Shown: positions 19,308 through 28,819 of the stretch, one piece after another | Layout: each line of letters starts with the position of its first letter | Position numbering within the stretch: position 1 is the first letter of the stretch | DNA from: Lacrimispora algidixylanolytica | Lineage (GTDB): Bacteria; Bacillota; Clostridia; Lachnospirales; Lachnospiraceae | DNA length: 64,000 nt | Reading direction: 5' to 3' | Assembly: GCF_003609635.1 (NCBI RefSeq) | Contig: NZ_MCIA01000031.1 | Location: forward strand, 310,001 to 374,000 | Made by a program: the position numbers and the translations under genes | Notes under the pieces: model-generated | The model's input: only the letters and a program-made list of their open reading frames with translations | What the model was told of the DNA's origin: nothing | The model's database searches: none

Positions 19308-20288
19308 TTACCGTTCCTCACGGAAATAAGCCTGACCCAGACTTTCCGGTGGTTGGTGTTCTCTTTTTTTCCTCAAACTGGAAATAATTAAAACAATTAT
19401 GGTTACAACATAAGGCAATGCTTTAAATATTTCCTGTGACCCACGACTTAGGCCTGGTATATATAAATAAAGAATATAAAGTCCTCCAAACAACAGGGAA
19501 CCCCAGATGGCTCCTACCGGCTTCCATAAAGCGAAGATAACCAAAGCAATGGCAAGCCAGCCTCTATCGCCAAAACCATTGTTGGTCCAGGTCCCACCGG
19601 AATATTCCATAACAAAGTAGAGTCCTCCAAGACCACTTAATCCACCGCCAATACAGGTAGCCAGATATTTGTATGCAGTTACGTGAATTCCTGCTGCATC
19701 TGCGGTTGCTGGGCTCTCTCCAACGGCTCTTAAATTTAATCCTTTTCTTGTTTTATTTAAGAATAGGGCTAGAGCAATTGCAAGCGCTATGCCAAGATAA
19801 GTCATAAAACCATAAGAAAACAGAGCCTGACCCAAAAGTCCTAATTTTGAAAGTCCTGGAATCGGGGTTTTAAATGCTTGTCCTGTTACAGCAACGGATA
19901 TCTGGCCTACACCACCTGCAAGCTTTGATAAAGAACCACCAAAGAAGTTACCAAATCCAACACCAAACGTAGTTAAGGCAAGCCCTGTTACGTTTTGATT
20001 TGCCTTTAACGTTATGGTCAAAATACTGTATATGAGTCCGCCAAAAGCTGCACAGAGAAATGCACAGAGAAAGGAAATTAACATGCCAACCAGTCCATTG
20101 GGAGCCGAAGCAGAATTTTCATATAAAAATGCACCAATTAATCCAGCAATGCCTCCCATATACATCATGCCCGGAATCCCCAGATTTAAGTTTCCTGATT
20201 TTTCTGTCAAAATCTCGCCAAGTGCTCCGTAGAGAATTCCGATTCCCTGACCGATCACCTTTTGAATAAAGATTACCAAAAGTCCCAT
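19308..20288 (-). CDS. Nucleoside ABC transporter permease 2 (NupQ/YufQ-like)
   Basis: A 326-residue hydrophobic permease of the BPD_transp_2 (sugar/nucleoside) superfamily. Eight to ten membrane segments are visible. The motif GESPATADAAGIHVTAYKY is the cytoplasmic EAA-like loop that contacts the ATPase, and the N-terminus (ILYGALGEILTEKSGNLNLG) is characteristic for the YufQ/NupQ subgroup, including the LNLG motif. It is the last gene of the bmpA-nupOPQ set, 16 bases after the partner permease, and should form with it the heterodimeric membrane channel. Substrate assignment (nucleosides/purines) is by family analogy. Confidence 0.88.
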   Translation of the reverse strand: MGLLVIFIQKVIGQGIGILYGALGEILTEKSGNLNLGIPGMMYMGGIAGLIGAFLYENSASAPNGLVGMLISFLCAFLCAAFGGLIYSILTITLKANQNVTGLALTTFGVGFGNFFGGSLSKLAGGVGQISVAVTGQAFKTPIPGLSKLGLLGQALFSYGFMTYLGIALAIALALFLNKTRKGLNLRAVGESPATADAAGIHVTAYKYLATCIGGGLSGLGGLYFVMEYSGGTWTNNGFGDRGWLAIALVIFALWKPVGAIWGSLLFGGLYILYLYIPGLSRGSQEIFKALPYVVTIIVLIISSLRKKREHQPPESLGQAYFREER

Positions 20289-20304
20289 GATCTATTACTC
20301 CTTC

Positions 20305-21405
20305 CTATTCTGCCGATGAACGTTTGCCGCCCCGGAATCTTACTTCATAGTCAATAAAGAATTCACAACCCAGAATAAAGAAAAGAATGATGCCTGTAAT
20401 GACATCGGACGCATTTTCATTTAAATTGAACTGGGACGCAATCTGTCCAGCTCCCTTTTGCATAAATACAAGGAAGAAGGAAACTAGGATCATGGCAAAG
20501 GTATTAAATTTACTGAGCCAGGAAACGATGATGGCAGTAAATCCTCTGCCTCCTGCCGTACTAGTGGAGATGGTATGGCTGGCACCGCTTACGATGATGA
20601 ATCCGGCAATTCCGCATAGCGCACCAGAAAGTGCTACTGTTCTCATAATTACCTTTTTCACATTAATACCGGCATATCTGGCTGTATTGCCACTCTCTCC
20701 CACTACGGAAATTTCATAGCCCTGTTTGCTGTGCTTTAAGTAAAAATACATGGCGATGGTAAGTCCTAATACAATGACCAGATTCCAGCCGTACTCCAGT
20801 CCAAAAAGCTTTGGCAGCCAGCCACCTTTTGTGGCAGAATTAATGGTACCAACGGAGTTTGAACCCTTTGGATTTTCCCAGAAAATGATACAAAAGGTGA
20901 TAACCTGCATAGCCACATAGTTCATCATCAAGGTAAACAATGTCTCATTGGTATCCCAGTAAGCTTTAAAAAATGCAGGAATACAGGCCCAAATCATGGC
21001 TGCAATGGCACTTCCTAAAAGCATAAGAGGGAATAAGATTAGAGGAGGAAGGGTATTTCCAAAATAGATCATCATCGCTGCGGAAGTCACACCTCCAATT
21101 AAGATCTGACCTTCTGCACCAATATTCCAGAATCTCATTTTAAATGCCGGAGTAATACCAACTGCGATGCAAAGAAGCACCAGAGTATCTCTTATGGTCA
21201 TCCAAACTCTTCTCTTGGTTCCTACCGCACCTTCTATGATACCCTTATAGACTTCAATAGGGTTAAGTCCTGTCAGAGCGATAATGATTCCCGAACAGAC
21301 AACCAATGACAGAAAAACCGCAATCAGACGGATCATCCATGCCTTCCAAGGTTCAATGGATTCCCGTTTTGCCGTTTGAAACAGTGGCTCTTTTCCCTTC
21401 ATCAT
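20305..21405 (-). CDS. Nucleoside ABC transporter permease 1 (NupP/YufP-like)
   Basis: A 366-residue membrane protein of the same superfamily as the neighbouring permease. It has a short charged N-terminus and then about ten hydrophobic segments, with a GESGNTARYAGINVKKV coupling loop. FKMRFWNIGAEGQILIGG is the hallmark of the YufP/NupP subgroup. ATG 21405 overlaps the ATPase stop codon and has AGGAGG 9 bases upstream; a longer frame to 21519 lies inside the ATPase gene and is a shadow. Together with the next gene it forms the pore of the importer. Confidence 0.88.
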   Translation of the reverse strand: MMKGKEPLFQTAKRESIEPWKAWMIRLIAVFLSLVVCSGIIIALTGLNPIEVYKGIIEGAVGTKRRVWMTIRDTLVLLCIAVGITPAFKMRFWNIGAEGQILIGGVTSAAMMIYFGNTLPPLILFPLMLLGSAIAAMIWACIPAFFKAYWDTNETLFTLMMNYVAMQVITFCIIFWENPKGSNSVGTINSATKGGWLPKLFGLEYGWNLVIVLGLTIAMYFYLKHSKQGYEISVVGESGNTARYAGINVKKVIMRTVALSGALCGIAGFIIVSGASHTISTSTAGGRGFTAIIVSWLSKFNTFAMILVSFFLVFMQKGAGQIASQFNLNENASDVITGIILFFILGCEFFIDYEVRFRGGKRSSAE

Positions 21406-22931
21406 TCCTGAATTCCTCCTGTTTTCATCATCAGCTTTCCGATTTCCTCTTTTGTTGCAGTCCTGCCGTCTACGATGCCACTTATGGTGCCACCACACAT
21501 GACAATGATGCTGTCGCATAATTCCATGAGAACATCAAGATCCTCACCAACGCAGATAACTGCGGTTCCGTTCTTCTTCTGCTTATTAAGCAGATTGTAG
21601 ATGGTGTGGGAAGAATGAATATCAAGTCCACGGACTGGATAAGCCACTAAAAGCACGGCTGGAGCAGATGCGATTTCACGGCCTACCAAAACCTTTTGGA
21701 CATTTCCTCCTGACAGCTTTCTAACAGGTATAGAAGTTCCCGGTGTGGCGATTCCAAGCTCATGAATCAGCTTTTCAGCCAGAGCTTTTGGTGATCTTCT
21801 ATCTGCAAAAAAGGATCGCCCCTTTTTATAGCTTCGAAGCATTACGTTGTCTGTTAAGTCCATGGTACCAACAAGTCCCATTCCAAGGCGGTCTTCTGGA
21901 ACAAAGGAAAGACGGACACCTGCCTTTGCAATATCGGCAGCACTCATTATAGTCAATTCCTTTTCTCCACCCTCAGGAGGATAATATAGGGCTGAACCTC
22001 TGGCAGATGGTATCAGTCCTGCGATAGCCTCTAATAGCTCTCTCTGTCCACTTCCAGCAACTCCTGCAATTCCAAGGATTTCCCCACTGTTAGCAACAAA
22101 GCTTGCATTTTCTAAGGCAGTGACGCCTTCCTTACTAATACAGGTAAGTCCCTGAACTTCCAGTCTCTTCTTCGGTGATACAGGATCCGGGCGTTCTATG
22201 TTCAAGCTGACTTTCTTTCCTACCATCATTTCGGTTAAGGATTCTTCTGTCGCTTCTTTTGTGTCTATGGTACCAATGTACTGGCCCTTTCTAAGAACCG
22301 ATACACGATCAGACAAGGTAAGTACCTCATTGAGTTTATGAGTGATAATAATAATGGAATGTCCTGCTTTTCTCATGTTACGAAGAACTGCAAACAGACG
22401 GTCCGCTTCCTGAGGTGTTAACACAGCGGTAGGCTCATCTAGAATAAGAAGGTCCACACCCCTATATAGAAGTTTTACAATTTCAACGGTCTGCTTTTGA
22501 GACACAGACATGGTATAGATCTTTTGATCTGGATCTAAATCAAAGCCATATTTGGCTGTCAGACTGTTGATTTTTTTCGTTACCGCTTTCCGGTCAAGGA
22601 GCTCCTGACCTGGAAGTCCTAAAATAATATTTTCCGCTGCTGTAAACACCTCTACAAGTTTAAAATGCTGGTGAATCATACCAATTCCTAAGTCAAAAGA
22701 ATCCTTGGGAGACCGTATGGACACTTCTTTCCCATTCACCGCAATCTGACCCTCATCAGGGTAATAGATTCCGGAAATCATATTCATAAGTGTTGTTTTT
22801 CCGCTTCCGTTTTCCCCCAGAATCGAAAGAATTTCTCCTCTCTTTACAGATAGGCAGACTTTATCGTTGGCAGTTACCTTGCCAAACCGTTTGGTGATAT
22901 TTTTAAGTTCAATGGCATAATTTTCGTTCAC
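21402..22931 (-). CDS. Nucleoside ABC transporter, double ATPase (NupO/YufO-like)
   Basis: A protein of about 509 residues with two fused ABC domains, as in sugar/nucleoside importers. The first has Walker A GENGSGKTT and the signature-position SVSQKQTVEIVK with LLILDEPTAVLTP. The second has a degenerate Walker A (GVAGSGQRE) and LSGGNVQKVLVGREI with LLVAYPVRGLDIH; such asymmetry is normal for this family. The best start is GTG 22931, with GGAGG 8 bases upstream; an ATG at 22970 in frame has no good site. Coupled by overlap to the permease gene; a hairpin separates it from the binding-protein gene, which usually lowers expression of the membrane genes. Confidence 0.9.
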   Translation of the reverse strand: MNENYAIELKNITKRFGKVTANDKVCLSVKRGEILSILGENGSGKTTLMNMISGIYYPDEGQIAVNGKEVSIRSPKDSFDLGIGMIHQHFKLVEVFTAAENIILGLPGQELLDRKAVTKKINSLTAKYGFDLDPDQKIYTMSVSQKQTVEIVKLLYRGVDLLILDEPTAVLTPQEADRLFAVLRNMRKAGHSIIIITHKLNEVLTLSDRVSVLRKGQYIGTIDTKEATEESLTEMMVGKKVSLNIERPDPVSPKKRLEVQGLTCISKEGVTALENASFVANSGEILGIAGVAGSGQRELLEAIAGLIPSARGSALYYPPEGGEKELTIMSAADIAKAGVRLSFVPEDRLGMGLVGTMDLTDNVMLRSYKKGRSFFADRRSPKALAEKLIHELGIATPGTSIPVRKLSGGNVQKVLVGREIASAPAVLLVAYPVRGLDIHSSHTIYNLLNKQKKNGTAVICVGEDLDVLMELCDSIIVMCGGTISGIVDGRTATKEEIGKLMMKTGGIQE

Positions 22932-22986
22932 CGGGACAACCTCCGTTTCATTTTTTCCTGCTTTTCCCATTCCATTCTATAATAGC

Positions 22987-23020
22987 AAAAAGCGGGGCCA
23001 GTGTATCTGGCGCCGCTTTT
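22987..23020 (-). terminator. Partial terminator between bmpA-like gene and the ATPase gene
   Basis: A 14-bp stem with one mismatch (AAAAGCGG.GCCAG type, 6-base loop), followed on the minus strand by UUUUUG. Its position after the lipoprotein gene fits differential expression of binding protein over transporter. Confidence 0.65.
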
Positions 23021-23047
23021 AAGCCTGACTCATTCCCGTCTGAGCAT

Positions 23048-24307
23048 TTATTTATCAATGGTTGTAATGCCATCGATTAAAAGATCAAATGCTGGTGCTG
23101 AACCGAATTCAGACTCATGGAAATATCCTTTGGAGACGTATTCCACGTCACTTCCATCCTTTTTATAGGTTTCAAGCTTTTTGCCGCCTACCGTAAAGGT
23201 AGAAGTATCAAATACGTGAAGCGTTCCTGCTTTGATCGCATCTTCTGTTTCTTTTACTTTTTCTTCTGTTCCAGGAGCAATTGCATCTTTGTTAAGCTCT
23301 GTAATGGAAACTGCTCCGTCTTTATAACCCTGACACCAGTCAGTGTCAATTGCTTTGCCGTCAATTACGCTCTGAACCGCATAGGTTACATAAGGAGCCC
23401 AGTTGATGGAAGCGGAAGTAAGTGCAGTTTTCGGAGCAGTTGCAAGCATGGAGATGTTATAACCTACATCTGGAACACCAGCCGCCTCACATGCAACAGG
23501 AGCACCTGTTGTATCAGCATGCTGGCTAATTAAAACACAACCATTGGAGATTAAAGCATCGGCTGCTTCCTTTTCAAGATCAAAGCTTCCCCAGCTGTTG
23601 GTATACTTCACTTCCATGGTAGCCTGTGGACAAACAGAACGAACGCCAAGGAAGAAAGAACTGTATCCACTGATAACCTCTGCGTAAGGATAAGCTCCTA
23701 CATAACCGATTTTAACAGCATCTTCTTTTACTTTTCCATCCTGAATCATCTGGTTTAACTTAAGTCCAGCTACTACGCCTGATACATAACGTGATTCATA
23801 TACGTTGGTAAAATAATTGTGCATGTTGCTTAAGCCGCTTAGCTTAGCTTGATATCCGGTTGCATGACAGAACTGTACATCGGGATATTCCTTAGCAGCT
23901 TCTATAATATAGGATTCAAAACCAAAACTGTTGGCAAAAATAATGTCGCAACCCTGATCTGCAAGATCCATTGCTGCATCTTTAGCGGTCTCATCTTCTG
24001 GAACGTTCCATTTTACAATGACCTGGTCATCAGAAAGACCAAGTGCTTTCTTCATGTCCAGGGCACCATTGTAATGGGCTGCTGTATAGCTCTCGTTTTC
24101 ATCGCCGATGTAAATAAAACCTACCTTTAAATCTTCTTTGGCGACTCCGCCTTTGGGATCAGCAGATTCTGCTTTTGCGGACTCTGTTGCCTGACCTTCT
24201 GTCTTTTCTGTAGATGTAGCGGATGGGGAACCGGAGTTACCGCAGGCGGTTAATGACAGAGCCATAAGACCTGCCAGAGCCAGACCAACCAACTTCTTTG
24301 ATTTCAT
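23048..24307 (-). CDS. BMP family nucleoside-binding lipoprotein
   Basis: A 419-residue membrane-anchored substrate-binding protein. Signal peptide with lipobox LTACG (Cys22), then a Ser/Glu-rich linker and the Bmp domain (from about 60: LKVGFIYIGDENESYTAAHYNG). The fold is that of the PnrA/BmpA purine-nucleoside-binding proteins, with motifs such as GCDIIFANSFGFE and CVLISQHADTTG. It captures ligand outside the membrane for the NupOPQ-like importer encoded downstream. ATG 24307 has GGAGGATTAG upstream. It is the first gene of the transcript and has its own promoter. Confidence 0.92.
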   Translation of the reverse strand: MKSKKLVGLALAGLMALSLTACGNSGSPSATSTEKTEGQATESAKAESADPKGGVAKEDLKVGFIYIGDENESYTAAHYNGALDMKKALGLSDDQVIVKWNVPEDETAKDAAMDLADQGCDIIFANSFGFESYIIEAAKEYPDVQFCHATGYQAKLSGLSNMHNYFTNVYESRYVSGVVAGLKLNQMIQDGKVKEDAVKIGYVGAYPYAEVISGYSSFFLGVRSVCPQATMEVKYTNSWGSFDLEKEAADALISNGCVLISQHADTTGAPVACEAAGVPDVGYNISMLATAPKTALTSASINWAPYVTYAVQSVIDGKAIDTDWCQGYKDGAVSITELNKDAIAPGTEEKVKETEDAIKAGTLHVFDTSTFTVGGKKLETYKKDGSDVEYVSKGYFHESEFGSAPAFDLLIDGITTIDK

Positions 24308-24422
24308 AACTAATCCTCCTCAAACGTGTGCACTTAGGTTGATTTTAAAATGCGTCAAAAGTCACTTTTTACCTGTCTGAGACAATTGTCAACCTTCATG
24401 AATTGTAAAAATTACATTTCCC

Positions 24423-24450
24423 AGTATAACATTCTTTTAAGGCTTGTCAA
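24423..24450 (-). promoter_or_regulatory. Promoter of the nucleoside importer operon
   Basis: TTGACA (24450-24445), 16 bases, TATACT (24428-24423). Downstream, in the leader, lies the 10-bp palindrome GACAATTGTC (24381-24390), a possible operator. No purine riboswitch is recognisable. Confidence 0.65.
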
Positions 24451-24570
24451 TACGAATTATGTCTTTTTTTGCACTATTTATTCTTGCCATAAGCGGGCTT
24501 AATTATCATTGATAAGCCTTGATTATATGAGGTTTTTTTAAGGGTGAAAAGTTAGGAAGTTAGGTATGAA

Positions 24571-24609
24571 AAAGCGTCCGGAGTTGCCAATTGGCATACC
24601 GGACGCTTT
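24571..24609 (-). terminator. Terminator of the pectinase fusion gene
   Basis: A perfect 11-bp outer stem (AAAGCGTCCGG with its complement) around an inner TGCCAATTGGCA palindrome; minus-strand RNA ends in UUUUUC. It begins 7 bases after the stop codon. Confidence 0.85.
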
Positions 24610-24615
24610 CGTCAA

Positions 24616-27600
24616 TTATTCCATAGTAAGTTGCACATTGCTAAAGGTAACATCCGCATTCCGGCTGGCAAACATGCCTGCGTAGACAAATTCGGAATCA
24701 ATGGCTGTCAGCTTAAAATCAAATCCCGCAGAAACCGGGGTATTTTCCCCATAGGTGCAGGTATAACCATCAACGCTCTTTTGAATTTTAATGGTCACCG
24801 TATCTCCAACACCATAAACCTTAGTACAGGTACTGCCCTTTTTGAGTACTCCGCTCTTTCTTGCAAAGGAGTTTGTCTGCTGGGTAGAGGCAATGTCTAA
24901 AGGACCTGCTGCCACATAATCCCCCAGCGTCTCATTGGCCGCCAGATCAAGGTATATATCATCCCTTACCATCAGCCCAAAGGAAACTTGGTTGTTTGCC
25001 ACCAGCTTATTGATCTTTACATCAGCGGTAAGGGTAAAGTTCCTATCTGCAGGAATTGCCTGGTAATACAAAGCGAGACCTTCGTTAGGGGTTGATATTT
25101 TACCAACTCCTTTTCCTGCATCCTTTGATGTAAATTCACCGGCTCTGATATGAATAGTTCCGTTTTCATCGGCATCCAGAGCAAAGTTATTCTTATTAAT
25201 ACTTTCAGCATCTCCTACATTGCCAAAAACCGTCCCTTTCCAGGAGCCAACAGACGACCATAAAGCACTGACTCCTGTGGGTCGTACATAGACACGTTCT
25301 TTATAATCCGGATTAACTGTAAGCATCTGACTGGTTGGCACCCCATAGCCAGGTCTTATGTAATTCTTAAGTGGGCTGCTGCTCTTCATCAGTTCGTCTG
25401 CCAGTAGCCAGGCATTGCATGCCGCACCATAACTATTGGTATGGGTATCGTCTATACTGATTTCCTTGGAAGAGGTCCATGCGTGACGGTTCTTTACGCC
25501 CTCTGCTCCCAACTGCTCATAGACAGCCCGGGTTCTTGCTGTAAGATCTACTACCGTTACTCCGGTACCTGCTCCCAAACTGCGAATGGCCTGAGCATAA
25601 TCGCCTCCCGGGAAATTCCCCTTATCCGTCACCTGATCAGTAGTAATGTGCCCGCTGGCACCGCTATATTTGTTGTCCTTGTTTCTTCTGACAATCGGAG
25701 TACAGAGTATAGGCGTAACTCCTGCGTCCTGTGCTTTCTTAATATATCTGGTATACAGAGAATTCTTTAAAGATCCGCTGTCTTCGATTCCACCCATGGG
25801 ATTCGTATAGCGTTCTGCTTCTGTCTTTTCATCGTTATGACCAAATCCGATCAAAAGAAAATCTCCCGGCTTCATCTCCCTTAAAAGAGTTTTATATTCC
25901 TCTGAGTCAGCAAAACTCAAAGAACTGGTTCCTGAAATTGCCAGGTTCTTTATTTTCACATTCTGCAAATAAAGGTCCAGCTTAGTTCCCCAGCCATATC
26001 TTGGATAATAGTAATCATCATGAAATGCGCTGACTGTTGAATCACCTACCACCCAAACTACGGGGCGTTCCTGAGTCCCTCCTTTTCTTGCTCCTGCATA
26101 GTGAGGCGCAAGTGCTGTCAGGGTAAGAAGTCCTTTCATATCAATGGACCCATCAGAAAGCCGTTCTGGCACTATTTTTGTATCCAGACTTTCAAACATG
26201 TCCGGGCGGATAACTTCTCCCAGGCTGTTAGCCGATTTCCCGCCATGATATAGATAGTTGTTATCGGTATAGATCTCTCCAGCATCCTGACCGTTTAAAT
26301 CAATTTGTTCCTCCACGTCAAGGAATTTATCCCGGTATGAGATCAGACCGTCGGCCTTAAAGGCAGTGGTAATTCCTTTGTTGCTGTATAAGGCCACATT
26401 TGCACCTTCATTGTTGTAGGAAATAGAACGGTAGACTTCAATATCCGGGCAGGAATTAGAATCAATTCCTTTCGCCTTATTCTCGTAAGATATGCTGTTT
26501 TTCAGCACATGATGACCGGATAATCCGGAGCCACCCAACTTAAAGCCGTTTCCATTTCCGGCATCAATTACTTGTCCGTCTTTGATAATATAGCCATTTT
26601 TGTATGCCACACAATTCTCAATGGTGACAGAACCAATGATACCACTTCCTACCTTCGCAAACAAATCCCAACCATCATCGGCATTATAGCTGGCAATGCA
26701 TCCGTCAAATACATTTCCTTCCCCGCAGGTAAGCTTTGCCGCAAATCCATCGGCATCTTCCATGGCGGCATCCGCATTATTATAGGAATTGCAGTTTAAA
26801 ATCAAGTTATTGGAGGGCCACTTTTCAAAAGATTCGTTGGAGGTACCGCTAATCTGTATTCCAGTATTTCCGTTGTTATAAGCGTTTACCAGCTCTATCT
26901 TATTGAAATTGCCTGCTACCTGAAGACCACACTTTAAATCCTTAGTCCCTGTCATATCAATATTTTTCAGATGCCACCAGCTTCCCCACAACTGAAAACC
27001 AGAACCCTGCCTCTGAAAATCAAACACAGCACGACCGCTCTCAGATGGATCTGTCTCCAAACCGATCATCTGGTCAGATGACCCGTCAATCCCTCTTTCA
27101 ATCTTAAGGTTTGTAAGAGGGTAACTGCCTGGCGCAAGATAAATGTTTTGACCCGGCTTTGCATATTTTACCGCCTCCTCTAGAGCAAGGGGAGAGTTCT
27201 TACTTCCATCTCCGTCAGCCGTCCCCTGAGGTGATACGTAGATCACAGAATCCGGGTATGACTTATAGATAATAGTTTTTGCGATGACCTGTGTATCATA
27301 AGACTTAAGCTTAGTATAGGCCGCGGGCTCATAGGCATTATCCGGGGTAAATACCATGGACACCTGATTCTCTCCTTTGGAAAGGTAGAGAGGCTGTATT
27401 ACTTCTTGTCCGGCCTTTACCGTTAAAGACTGCATAGACATTCCGTTTAACTTTGGAGTTACCCAGCCGTCTGCATTGGCAAGAAATACGGTCTTATAGT
27501 AGCCCGTTGCTGAGGTGGAAGCTGAGGTAATCTGATAATCTGGCTCCACATACTTAATGGGGTGAGGCTGAGCCGGTGGATCTGTTTTTCTGTCAGTCAC

Positions 27601-28446
27601 CGAAAATTCAATATTAGAAAACGTTGCATTGCAGCCTCTTGCTACAGCGAGTCCCACATAAATCTTATCTTTTACAATCCGGCATAGCGGATCCGGCTTA
27701 CCATCTAGGTAGTATACCTTTTCCACTGTTTCCCCTTTATCATTAATATAGGAAGAATGATATCCCGTATTGGTACGTTTTAATATCATGGTATAGGTTT
27801 CCCCTGCCTTAATTAAGCGGGATTTGTCAAGAACTCCATCCTCTACTGTAAAGCTGTTCTTTGCTGGTGCGTTTTCCGTGGAGCTGATTCCCGTAAAGAA
27901 ACGGTATCCAAGTCCATCTTTTAAGCTTTTGACTTCTCCTTCATCCGTCGTATAGCTTAACTTTGTCCCTATGGCAGCCATGGAATTGGTGTAAAATGGT
28001 TTGTCGCTGACTTTGTTTTCCCCTATGGAGTCTCTTGCCAACAAGGCAAATCCTTCTTGCCCATCTGGTGAGGTATTCACATAATCAATGGTTACATCTG
28101 CTTTTAAGGTGAAGTTTTCATTTTCAGGGTCAATGGTTGTATAATAATAGGAAATTCCATCATAACCATCGGTAGATACAAACTTGCCGCCTTTTTTATC
28201 AATGCTTCCGTCTTGTTTTACGGAACAAGATGTCAGGCTGACACCTGATTCTATGGAGCCACCTTCCTTCATGGTATTGACACTGCCCGTGGATGTTCCA
28301 AAATATGTAAATGTCCACGGGTTTTTCACGGTCCCATCTGAGGTCTTGGGCGCAGATGCCCACGAAGCACTGCCTGCGGTTATCACGGATAAACTGCAAA
28401 GGCAGCAAAAAGTCAGAATCTTTGTTAAGCTTTTTCTTCTCATCAT
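24616..28446 (-). CDS. Secreted pectate lyase (PL9) / GDSL acetylesterase (CE12-like) fusion
   Basis: A 1276-residue exported enzyme. Signal peptide 1-31. Region 43-285 is a beta-sandwich-like domain (NFTLKADVTIDY...GFALLARDS). From 402 (YVSPQGTADGDGS) to about 720 is a right-handed beta-helix with PL9 motifs EDADGFAAKL, NADDGWDLF and GNGFKLGG. From 796 is an SGNH esterase: GDST (Ser803), GFGHND (869-872) and DDTH (Asp999, His1002), like rhamnogalacturonan acetylesterases. Residues 1060-1276 repeat the N-terminal domain type (NFTLTADVKINKL...FGLMVRDD). The protein should cut pectate and remove acetyl groups. GGAGG favours the second ATG (28443). Promoter with cre box; own terminator. Confidence 0.9.
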   Translation of the reverse strand: MMRRKSLTKILTFCCLCSLSVITAGSASWASAPKTSDGTVKNPWTFTYFGTSTGSVNTMKEGGSIESGVSLTSCSVKQDGSIDKKGGKFVSTDGYDGISYYYTTIDPENENFTLKADVTIDYVNTSPDGQEGFALLARDSIGENKVSDKPFYTNSMAAIGTKLSYTTDEGEVKSLKDGLGYRFFTGISSTENAPAKNSFTVEDGVLDKSRLIKAGETYTMILKRTNTGYHSSYINDKGETVEKVYYLDGKPDPLCRIVKDKIYVGLAVARGCNATFSNIEFSVTDRKTDPPAQPHPIKYVEPDYQITSASTSATGYYKTVFLANADGWVTPKLNGMSMQSLTVKAGQEVIQPLYLSKGENQVSMVFTPDNAYEPAAYTKLKSYDTQVIAKTIIYKSYPDSVIYVSPQGTADGDGSKNSPLALEEAVKYAKPGQNIYLAPGSYPLTNLKIERGIDGSSDQMIGLETDPSESGRAVFDFQRQGSGFQLWGSWWHLKNIDMTGTKDLKCGLQVAGNFNKIELVNAYNNGNTGIQISGTSNESFEKWPSNNLILNCNSYNNADAAMEDADGFAAKLTCGEGNVFDGCIASYNADDGWDLFAKVGSGIIGSVTIENCVAYKNGYIIKDGQVIDAGNGNGFKLGGSGLSGHHVLKNSISYENKAKGIDSNSCPDIEVYRSISYNNEGANVALYSNKGITTAFKADGLISYRDKFLDVEEQIDLNGQDAGEIYTDNNYLYHGGKSANSLGEVIRPDMFESLDTKIVPERLSDGSIDMKGLLTLTALAPHYAGARKGGTQERPVVWVVGDSTVSAFHDDYYYPRYGWGTKLDLYLQNVKIKNLAISGTSSLSFADSEEYKTLLREMKPGDFLLIGFGHNDEKTEAERYTNPMGGIEDSGSLKNSLYTRYIKKAQDAGVTPILCTPIVRRNKDNKYSGASGHITTDQVTDKGNFPGGDYAQAIRSLGAGTGVTVVDLTARTRAVYEQLGAEGVKNRHAWTSSKEISIDDTHTNSYGAACNAWLLADELMKSSSPLKNYIRPGYGVPTSQMLTVNPDYKERVYVRPTGVSALWSSVGSWKGTVFGNVGDAESINKNNFALDADENGTIHIRAGEFTSKDAGKGVGKISTPNEGLALYYQAIPADRNFTLTADVKINKLVANNQVSFGLMVRDDIYLDLAANETLGDYVAAGPLDIASTQQTNSFARKSGVLKKGSTCTKVYGVGDTVTIKIQKSVDGYTCTYGENTPVSAGFDFKLTAIDSEFVYAGMFASRNADVTFSNVQLTME

Positions 28447-28545
28447 ATCCTCCTTACACTAAAATAGCACAAAAAATAAACCCCGATATTGTAAAACTGT
28501 CCGGACATTTCAGACGTTTGCTCGAGTGATGTTCTAGATATTCTT

Positions 28546-28561
28546 GTGTAAGCGCTTACAC
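28546..28561. promoter_or_regulatory. cre site (CcpA operator) for the pectinase gene
   Basis: GTGTAAGCGCTTACAC is a perfect 16-bp palindrome that contains a full match to the cre consensus TGWAARCGYTWNCW. Its centre is about +16 relative to the predicted start, a position where CcpA bound to HPr-Ser-P blocks transcription. A second 10-bp palindrome, TGTCCGGACA (28498-28507), lies further into the leader. Confidence 0.85.
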
Positions 28562-28576
28562 TGTGTAACATATACA

Positions 28577-28605
28577 ATATTATCATACATTCTTTTGTTT
28601 TTCAA
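28577..28605 (-). promoter_or_regulatory. Promoter of the pectinase gene
   Basis: TTGAAA (28605-28600), 17 bases, TAATAT (28582-28577) on the minus strand; the start near 28570 lies just upstream of the cre palindrome. The leader is about 125 bases long. Confidence 0.6.
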
Positions 28606-28819
28606 TCCAATATGCACTATAACTTTCGCTCATTTTTCTTTTTTTGTATCATTTATCATGATATCCGCATTATTTTTCGGTTAACGTAAACATTAAAATT
28701 ACCATCACTTTACAATATTAGTTTTTTTCAAAAAAGCTGGATTTTTCCTTCGATTAGATGTATAATTCTTTTTTTGAAAACATCCCCATACCAACACCAC
28801 AGAAGGAGGTTACACTGTT

